Below, in pieces: positions 53,997-63,494 of a stretch of DNA of 64,000 nucleotides (positions within the stretch are counted from its first letter, which is position 1; every line of letters begins with the position of its first letter). The translations under genes and the position numbers were made by a program. Source of the DNA: Christensenella sp. UBA7703. Its GTDB lineage: Bacteria > Bacillota > Clostridia > Christensenellales > CAG-138. The stretch spans positions 97,936-161,935 of the forward strand of contig DLGD01000001.1 in the NCBI GenBank assembly GCA_002482505.1. Direction: 5' to 3'. A model generated the notes under the pieces. That model was given only the letters and a program-made list of their open reading frames with translations, was not told where the DNA came from and did not search any database.

Positions 53997-54446
53997 ATGA
54001 CCGATCAGGAAATCGAGCTGTTGCTCAACCAGGCACTCAAGGATATGTTTTACAGCGTGCTGCGCTTGCAGGAAAGAAGTGTATCCAAACTTGCAAACGG
54101 AAACCTGAGCCGAACGGAGATGCACGCGCTAGAGATTGTGCAGGATATTCCCGACGCAACGCTCACGCAGATTGCGGATATTCTTGGCATCACGAAGGCG
54201 ACGGTGAGCGTCTCCGTCAACCGCCTTGTGGAAAAGGGGTATCTGATCAAAACCCGCGCGGAGGACGACAAGCGAAAGAGCATCCTTCAACTTACTTCAG
54301 AGGGGGAGGCGATGTGCAAGAAGCACACGCAGTTCCACGATATGCTCATCCATGCCGTTCTGCGGGATTTTCAGGTTGCGCAATACCCGGAGGTGCTTGC
54401 CTCCATGCAGGCGCTTGTGAACTTTTTCAACCATCTACGCGTGTGA
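53997..54446 (+). CDS. fabT: MarR-family regulator of fatty-acid synthesis (FabT-like)
   Basis: 149 aa. The MarR winged helix (LTQIADILGITKATVSVSVNRL, then EKGYLIKTRAEDDKRKS) lies between dimerisation helices. Its place at the head of the fatty-acid operon is that of FabT, which represses the operon when bound to acyl-ACP. AAGGAG precedes the ATG. A shared site in its own promoter and that of accB supports this role. Symbol assigned by context. Confidence 0.82.
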   Translation: MTDQEIELLLNQALKDMFYSVLRLQERSVSKLANGNLSRTEMHALEIVQDIPDATLTQIADILGITKATVSVSVNRLVEKGYLIKTRAEDDKRKSILQLTSEGEAMCKKHTQFHDMLIHAVLRDFQVAQYPEVLASMQALVNFFNHLRV

Positions 54447-54790
54447 AAAATGCATAGACACAGGCGATAGTCAGGCCAAAAAGCTCTGAACACACCGGTT
54501 TCAACGAAGAAATCCGTGAGAGAAACTGCGTTTTCAGACAAATTCGCGCATTTTGTTGCGGAATCTGCGCAACAAAGAACAAACCAGTTTATTCGAACAG
54601 CTATTTCACAATTGCACGCGGGTGCAATCCGGTGTGCTTGACAAGAAAAAATCACCATGTTATGATTCTGCGCAAGTTAGTTAGTAGTGCTAACGATGTG
54701 CGGGATCATTTTTTTATACCCTCCGCACGAGACGATTTTCCTCGCTACTCCGGACTCATACTTATTTTATCCGTTGAAAGGAAACCACTC
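54447..54790 (+). promoter_or_regulatory. Regulatory gap before the fatty-acid operon
   Basis: No gene is seen in these 344 bp. TTTGTTGCG pairs with CGCAACAAA around a seven-base loop (54552-54576), and ATTGCAC-GCGG-GTGCAAT is a perfect palindrome at 54611-54628, just upstream of the promoter at 54638. Confidence 0.5.
54638..54695 (+). promoter_or_regulatory. Main promoter and operator of the acc-fab operon
   Basis: TTGACA (54638-54643), 17 bp, TATGAT (54661-54666). The operator AGTTAGTAGTGCTAACG (54679-54695; core GTTAG-TAGTG-CTAAC) lies just past the start point and agrees with the fabT-promoter site at 12 of 17 positions. Confidence 0.7.
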
Positions 54791-55210
54791 ATGGATCTGG
54801 ACGCAATATTCCGGCTCATGGAGCGCGCGGAACAGTCCGCGTTTATCAAGGTGGACGTACAGCAGGGCGACCTGCATATCATTCTGGAGCGCGGTTCCGT
54901 TTCTCTCTCGGCAACGGCTGTAATAACCGAGCAACCGAAACAGAATGAATTAGCGCAGCCGGAGGAGAAGGACACGGTGCGCTCTCCCATCTCCGGCGTG
55001 TTTTATCTGAGCAAAGAGCCGGGTGCCGCTCCGTTTGTGCAGACAGGTTCAACCGTAAACAAGGGCGACACGCTCTGCATCATCGAAGCCATGAAGACTA
55101 TGAACGAAATCCGCGCGCCAAGAGGCGGCATCATCACTGCCATTCTCGCGGCGGACGGCGCAACGCTTGCCGCAGGGGACGCGCTGTTCCTCCTGCGCGA
55201 AGGAAACTGA
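54791..55210 (+). CDS. accB: Acetyl-CoA carboxylase biotin carboxyl carrier protein
   Basis: 139 aa. A short N-terminal domain (MDLDAIFRLMERAEQ) and linker are followed by the biotinyl domain (about 65-139) with the biotin-accepting Lys in CIIEAMKTMNEI. The residue after Lys is Thr, where Met or Leu is usual. It carries carboxyl groups between biotin carboxylase and carboxyltransferase. AAAGGA precedes the ATG at 54791. accC starts one base after its stop. Confidence 0.93.
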   Translation: MDLDAIFRLMERAEQSAFIKVDVQQGDLHIILERGSVSLSATAVITEQPKQNELAQPEEKDTVRSPISGVFYLSKEPGAAPFVQTGSTVNKGDTLCIIEAMKTMNEIRAPRGGIITAILAADGATLAAGDALFLLREGN

Positions 55211-55211
55211 C

Positions 55212-56573
55212 ATGCAGACAGTACTCGTGGCAAATCGCGGGGAGATCGCCGTGCGCATCATCCGCAGCTGCAAAAAGCTGGGGCTTACATGCATCGCGGT
55301 CTATTCGGAAAACGACGAACACTCGCTGCATGTCCGCCTTGCGGATGAGAGCGTCTGCATCGGCCCGCGCCCTGCGGACAAGAGCTATTTAAATATCGAC
55401 GCAATCCTCGCGGCTGCAAAAGCCTATCACGCGGATTTATTGCATCCCGGGGTTGGCTTTCTCTCGGAAAACGACGCGTTTGCGGAGGCATGCGCCGAGG
55501 CGGGTATCCGCTTCATCGGGCCGCTGCCTGCAAGCATGCGCGTGCTGGGCGACAAGGAGGCCGCGCGAAAGACGATGATTGCAAACGGGTTTCCCGTCGT
55601 GCCCGGCTCGGAAGGAACCGTTGACACCTGCAAGGAAGCCACGCTGGCGGCAAAGAGCATCGGCTATCCGCTGATGATCAAGGCGGCAAAAGGCGGCGGC
55701 GGCAAAGGAATCCGCATCGTGGAGGATGCCTCTACGCTGGAGCGGGAGTTTCCGCTTGTGCGCCGGGAAGCCGAGCTTGCCTTTGGCGACGGCAGCGTGT
55801 ATCTGGAGGCGTATCTGCCGGAGGCGCGCCATATCGAGGTGCAGATTTTGGCGGACATGCACGGAAACGTGCTGCATCTGGGCACGCGTGAATGCACCCT
55901 CCAGCGCAAAAATCAAAAACTGATCGAAGAAGCGCCCGCGGCGAATATTTCCCAAACAATCCGCCAGAAGATCGAGCAAACCGCGGTGGACATCGCCCGC
56001 GCGGTGAATTATCAAAACGCGGGTACGGTAGAGTTTTTGCTCACGCGTGACGGGAGATTCTTTTTTATGGAGATGAACGCGCGCATACAGGTGGAGCATC
56101 CGATTACGGAGAGCATCTTTGGGCTGGATCTCATCAAGGCGCAGATTCAGGTGGCGCTTGGGCATCATCTGCAAATCACGCAGGAGAGCCTGATTCCGCG
56201 CGGGCATGCGATCGAGTGCCGGATCAACGCGGAGTGCCCGGCGGAAAACTTCCGCCCGTCGCCCGGCGTAATTCGGGGCATGTGCCTGCCCGGGGGCAAC
56301 GGCATCCGCATCGATAGCGGCTACACCACGGGGGACGAGATTTCGCCCTATTATGATTCGATGGTGCTCAAGCTCATCGCCTTTGCGGACGACCGCGACG
56401 AAGCGATTCGCCAGAGCCTCTGCGCGCTCGGGGAATTACAGATTGACGGCTTCGAGCACAACGCAGAGCTTGCAAGGGCGATGCTTTGCGACGCGGACTT
56501 CCGCAGCGGAAACGTGCATACCAAGTGGATTGAGCAATCATTTTTGCCGCGTTTTTTGAGGGCACATACATGA
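55212..56573 (+). CDS. accC: Acetyl-CoA carboxylase biotin carboxylase subunit
   Basis: 453 aa. The N-terminal VLVANRGEIAVRIIRSCK, ATP-grasp loop KAAKGGGGKGIRIV, and active-site EMNARIQVEHPITE are intact. It carboxylates biotin on AccB with ATP and bicarbonate. It starts one base after accB and overlaps accD by ATGA, so the four subunits are made together. Confidence 0.96.
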   Translation: MQTVLVANRGEIAVRIIRSCKKLGLTCIAVYSENDEHSLHVRLADESVCIGPRPADKSYLNIDAILAAAKAYHADLLHPGVGFLSENDAFAEACAEAGIRFIGPLPASMRVLGDKEAARKTMIANGFPVVPGSEGTVDTCKEATLAAKSIGYPLMIKAAKGGGGKGIRIVEDASTLEREFPLVRREAELAFGDGSVYLEAYLPEARHIEVQILADMHGNVLHLGTRECTLQRKNQKLIEEAPAANISQTIRQKIEQTAVDIARAVNYQNAGTVEFLLTRDGRFFFMEMNARIQVEHPITESIFGLDLIKAQIQVALGHHLQITQESLIPRGHAIECRINAECPAENFRPSPGVIRGMCLPGGNGIRIDSGYTTGDEISPYYDSMVLKLIAFADDRDEAIRQSLCALGELQIDGFEHNAELARAMLCDADFRSGNVHTKWIEQSFLPRFLRAHT

Positions 56574-57433
56574 ATCTGTTTTCTGAAAAGATTGAACACA
56601 GCCTGCCGCAAACAGGCGATCCGGCGGGCGCGCTGGAGATTCTCCGCTGCGCGCGCTGCGGGCGCGACCTCGTCGCGGAGGTGGTGCTCGCGGGCGATGC
56701 CGCCTGCCCGTATTGCGGCAATCTCTTCCGCCAGCCTGCTTACCGGCGCATCGAGGCGATTGCGGACAGCGGGAGCTTTATCGAAATCGAGCGCGAAACC
56801 GAGGCGGGAGACCCGCTTTCGTTCCCGGGATATCGCACCAAGCTGGAGAAAGAACGCACCAAGAGCAAGATGCAGGAAGGCGTGGTCATCGGCAAGGCGA
56901 CCATCAAAGGGCAACGCACCGCGCTCGCCGTCATGGACAGCTATTTCATGATGGGCAGTATGGGCACCGTGGTGGGCGAAAAGATCGTCATACTCGCGGA
57001 GTTCGCGCTCACAAACCGCCTGCCGCTTGTGATCTTCTGCGCCTCCGGCGGCGCGCGGATGCAGGAAGGCGTGCTCTCGCTGATGCAGATGTCACGCACG
57101 ACCATCGCGCTCGCGCGGCACAGCGCGGCGGGGCTATTGCACATCAACGTCCTCACGCACCCGACCACGGGAGGCGTCACCGCGAGCTTCGCCATGCAGG
57201 GCGACATCACGCTCGCGGAACCCGGCGCGCTGATTGGTTTTGCCGGCCCGCGCGTGATTGAGCAGACCATGCGTGACAAGCTGCCGGAAGGGTTCCAGAC
57301 GGCGGAATACCTCGATGTACACGGGTTTGTCGACCGGATTGTCGAGCGCAGAGACCTGCGCGAAACGCTCGCATCCCTTCTCGCGCTGCACAATGCGGGG
57401 CACACGGAGACCACTCTGGGGGTGCGTAGGTGA
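56570..57433 (+). CDS. accD: Acetyl-CoA carboxylase carboxyltransferase subunit beta
   Basis: 287 aa. A Cys4 zinc ribbon (CARCGRD then CPYCGNLF) precedes the crotonase-like domain with GGARMQEGVLSLMQMS and HPTTGGVTASFA. With AccA it moves the carboxyl group to acetyl-CoA. ATGA overlap with accC and GTGA overlap with accA. Confidence 0.95.
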   Translation: MNLFSEKIEHSLPQTGDPAGALEILRCARCGRDLVAEVVLAGDAACPYCGNLFRQPAYRRIEAIADSGSFIEIERETEAGDPLSFPGYRTKLEKERTKSKMQEGVVIGKATIKGQRTALAVMDSYFMMGSMGTVVGEKIVILAEFALTNRLPLVIFCASGGARMQEGVLSLMQMSRTTIALARHSAAGLLHINVLTHPTTGGVTASFAMQGDITLAEPGALIGFAGPRVIEQTMRDKLPEGFQTAEYLDVHGFVDRIVERRDLRETLASLLALHNAGHTETTLGVRR

Positions 57434-58293
57434 CAGTAAAGCAAACGAAACAACAAAATTCGGCTGCCGCGATCCCGCTTATCGAACCCGCGCTGATTCA
57501 GGCGGACCCTGCTTGGGCGAGCGTGATGAGCGCGCGCAAGGAAGACCGCCCGCAGGCACGGGACTATATCGACAAGCTTTTCCACGGCGTGTTTGAGGTG
57601 CGCGGGGATCAATGCATGGGCAACGACGAGGCGATCGTCACCGCCGTGGCATGGTTTGAAACCTATCCCGTGACCATCATCGGCCAGCAGAAAGGACACA
57701 CGCTGGAGGAGCGCATGCGCTGCAATTTCGGCATGCCGTCTCCAGAGGGCTATCGAAAATCGATGCGCGCACTCAAGCAGGCGGAGAAGTTTCATCGTCC
57801 CGTGATCTGCCTTGTGGATACGCCCGGCGCGTTCTGCGGCGTGGACGCGGAGGCAAAAGGGCAGGGGCGCGTGATTGCGGAGCACCTGCGCGCCATGGCG
57901 ATGGTAAAGACACCGTGTATCTCGATCATCATCGGCGAAGGCGGCAGCGGCGGCGCGCTCGCGCTCTCGCTGGCGGATCGGCTGATCATGCTCGAAAATA
58001 GCTATTTTTCCGTGATTTCGCCGGAGGGTGCGGCTTCGATCCTGTTCAAGGACAGCTCGCTTGCTTCTGAAGCGGCAAAAAACCTGAAGCTCACGGCAGG
58101 CGACTTGAAGCGATTCGGCATCGTGGATCATATCATCCGCGAGCCAGAGGGATATTCCCGCTTTCACATGGACGAGAGCGCGGAGGCACTGAAAAAAGCC
58201 ATTCGCAATGCGTTGAGGCGGCTGACGACGTTTCCGCCGGAGCGATTGGTCGAGCAGCGGCAGCAGAAATACTTAAACATGCGCTGGCAATAG
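57430..58293 (+). CDS. accA: Acetyl-CoA carboxylase carboxyltransferase subunit alpha
   Basis: 287 aa, a little shorter than the Escherichia coli protein because the N-terminal coiled coil is reduced. QCMGNDEAIVTAVAWFE, IGQQKGHTLEER, DTPGAFCGVDAEAKGQG and SPEGAASILFKDS are diagnostic. It starts with GTG inside the last codons of accD. It completes the carboxylase that supplies malonyl-CoA to the following genes. Confidence 0.94.
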   Translation: MTVKQTKQQNSAAAIPLIEPALIQADPAWASVMSARKEDRPQARDYIDKLFHGVFEVRGDQCMGNDEAIVTAVAWFETYPVTIIGQQKGHTLEERMRCNFGMPSPEGYRKSMRALKQAEKFHRPVICLVDTPGAFCGVDAEAKGQGRVIAEHLRAMAMVKTPCISIIIGEGGSGGALALSLADRLIMLENSYFSVISPEGAASILFKDSSLASEAAKNLKLTAGDLKRFGIVDHIIREPEGYSRFHMDESAEALKKAIRNALRRLTTFPPERLVEQRQQKYLNMRWQ

Positions 58294-58369
58294 TTCTTAA
58301 ATAGATCAAAGTCAGCACGACAGAGCCCAAGTTTTTCCAAGATAGTTTTCAAAAAAGAGGTGAAACAAG

Positions 58370-59365
58370 ATGTTGGCACCGGTTTCGATTACGGGCATCG
58401 GCAAATGCGTGCCCCAAAAAACAGTGACCAATGACGAGCTGGCAGAGTTCGTGGAGACCAGTGACGAATGGATCAGCAAGCGCACGGGCATCCGCTCCCG
58501 CCATGTCGCGGTGGAAGAGACGGCGACAAGCCTTGCGGTTTCTGCGGCGAAGGATGCGCTTGCGATGTCCGGCGAAGCGCCGGAAAGCGTCGGTGTGATC
58601 GTCGCATGCACCATCACGGGGGACGAACTGACGCCGTCTCTGGCGGGGCGCGTGCAAAAGGCGCTGAAGATTCCCGCCTGCGCGGCGATGGATGTCTCCG
58701 CCGGCTGCACGGGGTTTGTCTATGCGCTCGTCACGGCGGCATCGCTCATGGACACGCTGAATCAGGACGTGGCCATCGTGGTTGCCAGCGAACTCATGAC
58801 CAAATACTGCGACTGGACGGATCGCGCCACCTGTGTGCTCTTTGGCGACGGCGCTGGCGCGCTGGTGCTCAAGCGAAGTGAGGTTGCGCATCTGCTGCAT
58901 CCGATTCTTTCCGCAACACCGGATACGGACGACGTGATCGTGGTCAAAAAAGAAGCGAGAAGCACGCCGTTTGCGGGCGAAGTGGATTCCAAACGGGAAT
59001 CGATTCGCATGAAAGGCGCGGACGTGTTCACCTATGCCGTCGCCGTGCTGGAAAACACGCTGAGCGATCTCTCCGCTCGCTGCGGCGATCATCCCATCGA
59101 CAAGATCGTGCCGCACCAGGCAAACGAGAAGATCATCGACTTTGTGATCCGCACGATGAAATTTCAACGCGAGCAGTTTTTCGTGAACATCGCAAACTAT
59201 GCCAATACATCCTCCGCCTCGATCCCGATTGCGCTGTGTGACGCATGGGAGTCCGGCTGGCTCAATGCGGGCGACCGCGTGGCCATCGTCGGCTTCGGCT
59301 CGGGCCTGACCAGCGGCGGAGCGGTGATCGATTGGACCATACAAAACAAAAAGGAGAACAACTAA
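58370..59365 (+). CDS. fabH: Beta-ketoacyl-ACP synthase III
   Basis: 331 aa. The catalytic triad is Cys in SAGCTGF, His in PHQANEKI and Asn in ANYANTSSAS. It condenses acyl-CoA with malonyl-ACP to begin fatty-acid chains; branched or straight primer preference is not readable. AGAGGTG precedes the ATG. The 76-bp gap from accA is the largest within the operon, and no separate promoter is obvious in it. Confidence 0.95.
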   Translation: MLAPVSITGIGKCVPQKTVTNDELAEFVETSDEWISKRTGIRSRHVAVEETATSLAVSAAKDALAMSGEAPESVGVIVACTITGDELTPSLAGRVQKALKIPACAAMDVSAGCTGFVYALVTAASLMDTLNQDVAIVVASELMTKYCDWTDRATCVLFGDGAGALVLKRSEVAHLLHPILSATPDTDDVIVVKKEARSTPFAGEVDSKRESIRMKGADVFTYAVAVLENTLSDLSARCGDHPIDKIVPHQANEKIIDFVIRTMKFQREQFFVNIANYANTSSASIPIALCDAWESGWLNAGDRVAIVGFGSGLTSGGAVIDWTIQNKKENN

Positions 59366-59366
59366 C

Positions 59367-59609
59367 ATGCAGGAAAAAATTATCGCAAGCCTTATGAATC
59401 AACTGGATCTGGATCGCGATGCGATCAAACCCGAAAGCCGCTTTATCGAGGATTTCTCGATGGACTCGCTGGACATGGTGGAGATGCTCATCAACCTTGA
59501 AAAAGAGACGGGCATCAAGGTTCCTGTGGAAGAGGTGGGAGACATCCACACCGTCGGCGAACTCGTCAAGCACCTTGAAGGAAAGCACCTCGAAGGAAAA
59601 CAGCAATGA
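59367..59609 (+). CDS. acpP: Acyl carrier protein
   Basis: 80 aa, acidic. The phosphopantetheine Ser lies in SMDSLDMVEM. It begins one base after the fabH stop. The tail holds a short repeat, HLEGKHLEGK, whose DNA (GAAGGAAA twice) also gives the ribosome-binding site of fabK, which overlaps by ATGA. Confidence 0.95.
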   Translation: MQEKIIASLMNQLDLDRDAIKPESRFIEDFSMDSLDMVEMLINLEKETGIKVPVEEVGDIHTVGELVKHLEGKHLEGKQQ

Positions 59610-60568
59610 AGTACCCCGGTACTATCTGCGAGCTGACCGGCACGCAGTACCCGCTCATTCAGGGCGGTATGGCCTGGGTTTCGGACGCGAGCCTTGCCGC
59701 AGCCGTTTCGATGGCGGGGGGGTTGGGCGTGATTGCCGCGGGTAACGCGCCGCCGGAATGGGTGGAAAAACAGGTGAAGCTGCTCCGCGAACAAACGGAC
59801 AAACCGTTCGGGCTAAACGTGATGCTGCTCAGCCCCTATGTTGCTCAGATTGCGGATCTGGTCTACGACCTGAAGGTGCCTGTGGTCATCACAGGCGCGG
59901 GCAATCCGGACGCATACGTCAAGCGCTGGAAAGAGGCTGGTTGCGTGGTCGCTCCCGTGGTGGCGAGCCGAGCGCTCGCAATGCTGATGGAGCGCATGGG
60001 CGCGGATTTCGTGATTGCGGAAGGATGCGAAGCGGGCGGACACATCGGGGAACTCACCTCGATGGTACTCTGGCCGGATATCGTACGGAATGTGAAAATC
60101 CCTGTCGTGGCAGCGGGCGGTATATTTGACGCGGCCGGCGTTGCCGCGGCGTTCTGCCTTGGCGCCGCAGGTGTTCAGGTCGGCACGCGCTTTATCCTCG
60201 CGGAGGAGTGCACCGCGCATGCGGAGTATAAAGAGCGCGTGATCCGCGCAAAAGACATCGACAGCAAAGTGACAGGCCGCATCACGGGGCATCCCGTGCG
60301 CGTGCTCAGAAGCCCGCTTCAGCGCGAGCTGGCGAGCGCGGAATATGGGCCAGACGGCGCGGCAATGGTGGAGAAACTCGGCGAAGGATCGCTCATGCGT
60401 GCGGTTGTACAAGGGGACAAGGAGCACGGTTCGTTCATGGCGGGACAGTGCGCCTGCCTATGCGATCGCGTGCAGCCGGCCGCCGAGATCGTGCGGGAAT
60501 TGTTTGACCCGAACGCGATCCATGCCACGCTGGCAAAGGCAGGCAACGCGCTGGAGGCAAACGCATGA
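59606..60568 (+). CDS. fabK: FMN-dependent enoyl-ACP reductase II
   Basis: 320 aa. TIM-barrel FMN enzyme of the nitronate-monooxygenase superfamily: LIQGGMAWVSDASLAAAVS, AEGCEAGGHIGE, VAAGGIFDAAG, GAAGVQVGTRF. It performs the last reduction of each elongation cycle and is intrinsically insensitive to FabI inhibitors such as triclosan. No FabI or FabL gene is present in the operon. Overlaps both neighbours by four bases. Confidence 0.95.
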   Translation: MKYPGTICELTGTQYPLIQGGMAWVSDASLAAAVSMAGGLGVIAAGNAPPEWVEKQVKLLREQTDKPFGLNVMLLSPYVAQIADLVYDLKVPVVITGAGNPDAYVKRWKEAGCVVAPVVASRALAMLMERMGADFVIAEGCEAGGHIGELTSMVLWPDIVRNVKIPVVAAGGIFDAAGVAAAFCLGAAGVQVGTRFILAEECTAHAEYKERVIRAKDIDSKVTGRITGHPVRVLRSPLQRELASAEYGPDGAAMVEKLGEGSLMRAVVQGDKEHGSFMAGQCACLCDRVQPAAEIVRELFDPNAIHATLAKAGNALEANA

Positions 60569-61494
60569 AGACGGCATTTTTATTTCCCGGTCAGGGGTCT
60601 CAGACCCCGGGCATGGGTTCGGACTTGTATTTATCTTACAGCCGTTATCGCGATGCCTTCGACCGCTGCGAGGCGGGCGCAAACCTCGACCTGAAAGCCG
60701 CTTGTTTCAAAGGCGAGGGCATGGACGAGAGCGCGGCGATTCAAGCCGCGATCTATACACATTCCCTCGCGACACAGCGCCTTCTGGAATCGGAGGGAGC
60801 GCGCGCGGACGTGTTCGCGGGGCTTTCGCTCGGCGAATATACGGCTCTTGCCGCGTCCGGCGTGTTGGAAGACGGCGCGGGCGCATCGCTGGTGCGCAGA
60901 CGCGGCGCGGTCATGGACGGCGCCGTGCCTCCCGGTACGGGCGGCATGCTCTCCGTCGTCGGGCTGACGCTGGAGCAGGTGGAAACCGTGATTGCGCCGT
61001 TTGAAAACGTTTTTGTTGCGAATCACCTTTCCGAAACCCAGCTTACACTCGGCGGGCTGCTCGGCGAACTCGGCGAGGCGAAAGCCGCGCTGGAGGCGGC
61101 GGGCGCACGCATGGCAGTCATGCTTGCCATGAAAGGCCCATCGCACTGCCCGCTGCTCAACACGGCTGCTGAGCGGTTCTCGGTCGAACTCGCGGGGGAA
61201 ACCTTCGGCGAACCAGATGGAATCGTCTATAGCAACGTACTTGGCGAGCCGTATCCGAAAAAAGCGGACTATCGCCGGCTGCTCTGCGCGCAGATGAACA
61301 CCCGCGTGCGCTGGCACGACTGCATAGAGCATATGCTTGCGCATGGCGTGACCCGCTTTGTTGAAATCGGACCTGGCGGCGTGCTAACGAAGATGCTCAA
61401 GCGCCGTGTTTCGCGAGAAATCGCGCTCTATAGTGTGCAGGACGAGGCCTCCTTTGAGGCATTCCTCCGCGCGGAAAAAGAGGGCGGCGCATGA
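60565..61494 (+). CDS. fabD: Malonyl-CoA:ACP transacylase
   Basis: 309 aa. LFPGQGSQTPGMG at the N-terminus, nucleophile Ser in GLSLGEYTAL and catalytic His in GPSHCPLL. The usual GHSLGEY has Leu in place of His, which is seen in other clostridial enzymes. It loads malonate onto ACP. Overlaps fabK and fabG by ATGA. Confidence 0.94.
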   Translation: MKTAFLFPGQGSQTPGMGSDLYLSYSRYRDAFDRCEAGANLDLKAACFKGEGMDESAAIQAAIYTHSLATQRLLESEGARADVFAGLSLGEYTALAASGVLEDGAGASLVRRRGAVMDGAVPPGTGGMLSVVGLTLEQVETVIAPFENVFVANHLSETQLTLGGLLGELGEAKAALEAAGARMAVMLAMKGPSHCPLLNTAAERFSVELAGETFGEPDGIVYSNVLGEPYPKKADYRRLLCAQMNTRVRWHDCIEHMLAHGVTRFVEIGPGGVLTKMLKRRVSREIALYSVQDEASFEAFLRAEKEGGA

Positions 61495-62225
61495 GCAAAG
61501 CGGCACTGGTGACCGGCGGCTCCGGCGGAATCGGCAGAGCGATCTGCCTGCAGCTGGCAAAAGACGGATACGATATCTGCGTGCATTACAACAGCAATCG
61601 CGCAGCGGCGGAAGACGTTTGCCGCGCGGCTGAGGCACTTGGGCGGCACGCGGTTGCCATCGGCGGCGATCTGGGCGATTCCGTCGCTTGCGCGGCGCTC
61701 GTGCAGGGCTGCGCTGACGCGCTCGGCGGGCTCGACGCGCTCGTCAACAACGCGGGTATCACCTGCGACGGGCTGCTGATGCGCATGACAGACGAGCAGT
61801 ATCACAAGGTGCTGCGCGCAAACCTCGACAGTGCATTCTTCATGACGCGGGAAGCGGTGGGCCACATGGCGCACGAGAAGCGCGGCAAGATCGTCAATAT
61901 TACGTCCGTCGTGGGGCTCACCGGAAACGCAGGGCAGGCGAACTATGCCGTGAGCAAGGCGGGCCTGGTCGGGCTCACGAAATCGACCGCAAAAGAGGTC
62001 GCCCGCTGGGGCATCTGCGTCAACGCGGTGGCTCCGGGATTCATCGAAACCGCGATGACGGACGCGATGACAGATTTGGCAAAAGACGCGCTGAAAAAGA
62101 GCATCCCCATGCGCCGGATCGGCAAGGCGGAGGATGTTGCCCACATGGTCTCGTTCCTGTGCTCGGACGGCGCGGGGTACGTGACGGGGCAGGTATTCGT
62201 GGTTGACGGCGGAATGGCGATGTAG
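61491..62225 (+). CDS. fabG: 3-oxoacyl-ACP reductase
   Basis: 244 aa short-chain dehydrogenase. Nucleotide motif TGGSGGIG, NNAG, catalytic Ser in NITSVVG, and YAVSK are in place. It uses NADPH to reduce 3-oxoacyl-ACP. Overlaps fabD by four bases. Length is standard. Confidence 0.95.
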   Translation: MSKAALVTGGSGGIGRAICLQLAKDGYDICVHYNSNRAAAEDVCRAAEALGRHAVAIGGDLGDSVACAALVQGCADALGGLDALVNNAGITCDGLLMRMTDEQYHKVLRANLDSAFFMTREAVGHMAHEKRGKIVNITSVVGLTGNAGQANYAVSKAGLVGLTKSTAKEVARWGICVNAVAPGFIETAMTDAMTDLAKDALKKSIPMRRIGKAEDVAHMVSFLCSDGAGYVTGQVFVVDGGMAM

Positions 62226-62251
62226 CCAGAGCCGAACACACAAGGAGGATT

Positions 62252-63487
62252 ATGAGTATGGAAGTTTTTATCACCGGTATCGGTGCGGTCTCGCCCCTCG
62301 GCATGACCGCGCGGGAGAGCTTCTCCGCCGCGGTTGCGGGCAAGAGCGGCATCTCCGCACCGGAGCAGTTTTCCAGCGAGATTACGCAGATTTTTGCGGC
62401 GGGTCAAATAAAAGATTTTTCGCCGGAGCCGTATGTGGGCAAACGCGAAGCAAAGCGCATGGCGCGCTTTACGCAGATGGCGATTGTCGCCGCAGCGCAG
62501 GCCTGGGAAGAAGCGGGGCTTAACCCCGAGGAATATGACCCCGAACGTGTCGGCGTCGTCCTCGGCAGCGGGATGGGCGGGCTCGACGTCATCTGCGAGC
62601 AGTACGCCGAGCTCGTCAACAACGGACCGAGGAGTGTTTCCTCGTTCTTTATCCCGAAAGCGATTGTCAATACGACAGCGGGGCTGATTGCGATTCGCTA
62701 TGGGCTCAATGGCCCGTGCTATTCGATTGTGACCGCGTGCGCGTCCGGCGCGGATGCCATCGGGCATGCGTATTATGCCGTGCGTGAAGGCAGGGCGGAT
62801 GCGATGCTCGTCGGCGGCGCGGAATCGGTGATGATCGAGCTTGCGGTGCAGGGGTTTCATCAGATGGGCGCGCTCAGCGAGAGCGGCGATGTCGCCCGCG
62901 CGAGTATCCCGTTTGACCGGGAGCGGGAAGGTTTTGTGATCGGCGAAGGTGCCGCGTTCCTGCTTCTGGAAAGCGAGGCGAGCGTGAAGAAACGCGGCGC
63001 AAAGCCGCTGGGTTCGCTGGCAGGATATGCCCAGACCTGCGACGCACACCACATCACCGCACCCCAGCCGGAAGGCAAGCAGGCGGCGCGCGCGATGGCG
63101 GAGGCAATCCGCGACGCGGGCATCGCAAAGGAACAGATCGGCTATATCAACGCGCACGGCACGAGCACGCCGCTCAACGACGCGACGGAGAGCGCGGCGA
63201 TTGAATCCTGCTTTGGCGCGCATGCAAACGTGCTTAAAGTCAGCTCTACGAAGTCCATGACAGGGCACATGCTGGGTGCTGCGGGGGCGTTTGAGGCGGT
63301 TTTGTCGCTGCTCGCGCTCAACGAGGGCGTTGCTCCTCCGACCATCGGGTTGGAACACGAGGACGAAGTCTGCCGGCTCAACTATGCGAAAGGCACGGCG
63401 CAAAAAATCGAGTGCGACTATGCGCTCTCCAACTCCTTCGGCTTTGGCGGGCACAATAGTTGCCTCGTGATCAAGCGCGGGAGGTAA
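62252..63487 (+). CDS. fabF: Beta-ketoacyl-ACP synthase II
   Basis: 411 aa. Cys in TACASGADA, His in NAHGTSTPLND and His in KSMTGHMLGAAG form the Cys-His-His active site of elongating condensing enzymes. AAGGAGG lies before the start. It is the only elongation synthase in the window. Confidence 0.95.
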   Translation: MSMEVFITGIGAVSPLGMTARESFSAAVAGKSGISAPEQFSSEITQIFAAGQIKDFSPEPYVGKREAKRMARFTQMAIVAAAQAWEEAGLNPEEYDPERVGVVLGSGMGGLDVICEQYAELVNNGPRSVSSFFIPKAIVNTTAGLIAIRYGLNGPCYSIVTACASGADAIGHAYYAVREGRADAMLVGGAESVMIELAVQGFHQMGALSESGDVARASIPFDREREGFVIGEGAAFLLLESEASVKKRGAKPLGSLAGYAQTCDAHHITAPQPEGKQAARAMAEAIRDAGIAKEQIGYINAHGTSTPLNDATESAAIESCFGAHANVLKVSSTKSMTGHMLGAAGAFEAVLSLLALNEGVAPPTIGLEHEDEVCRLNYAKGTAQKIECDYALSNSFGFGGHNSCLVIKRGR

Positions 63488-63494
63488 GACTGGC

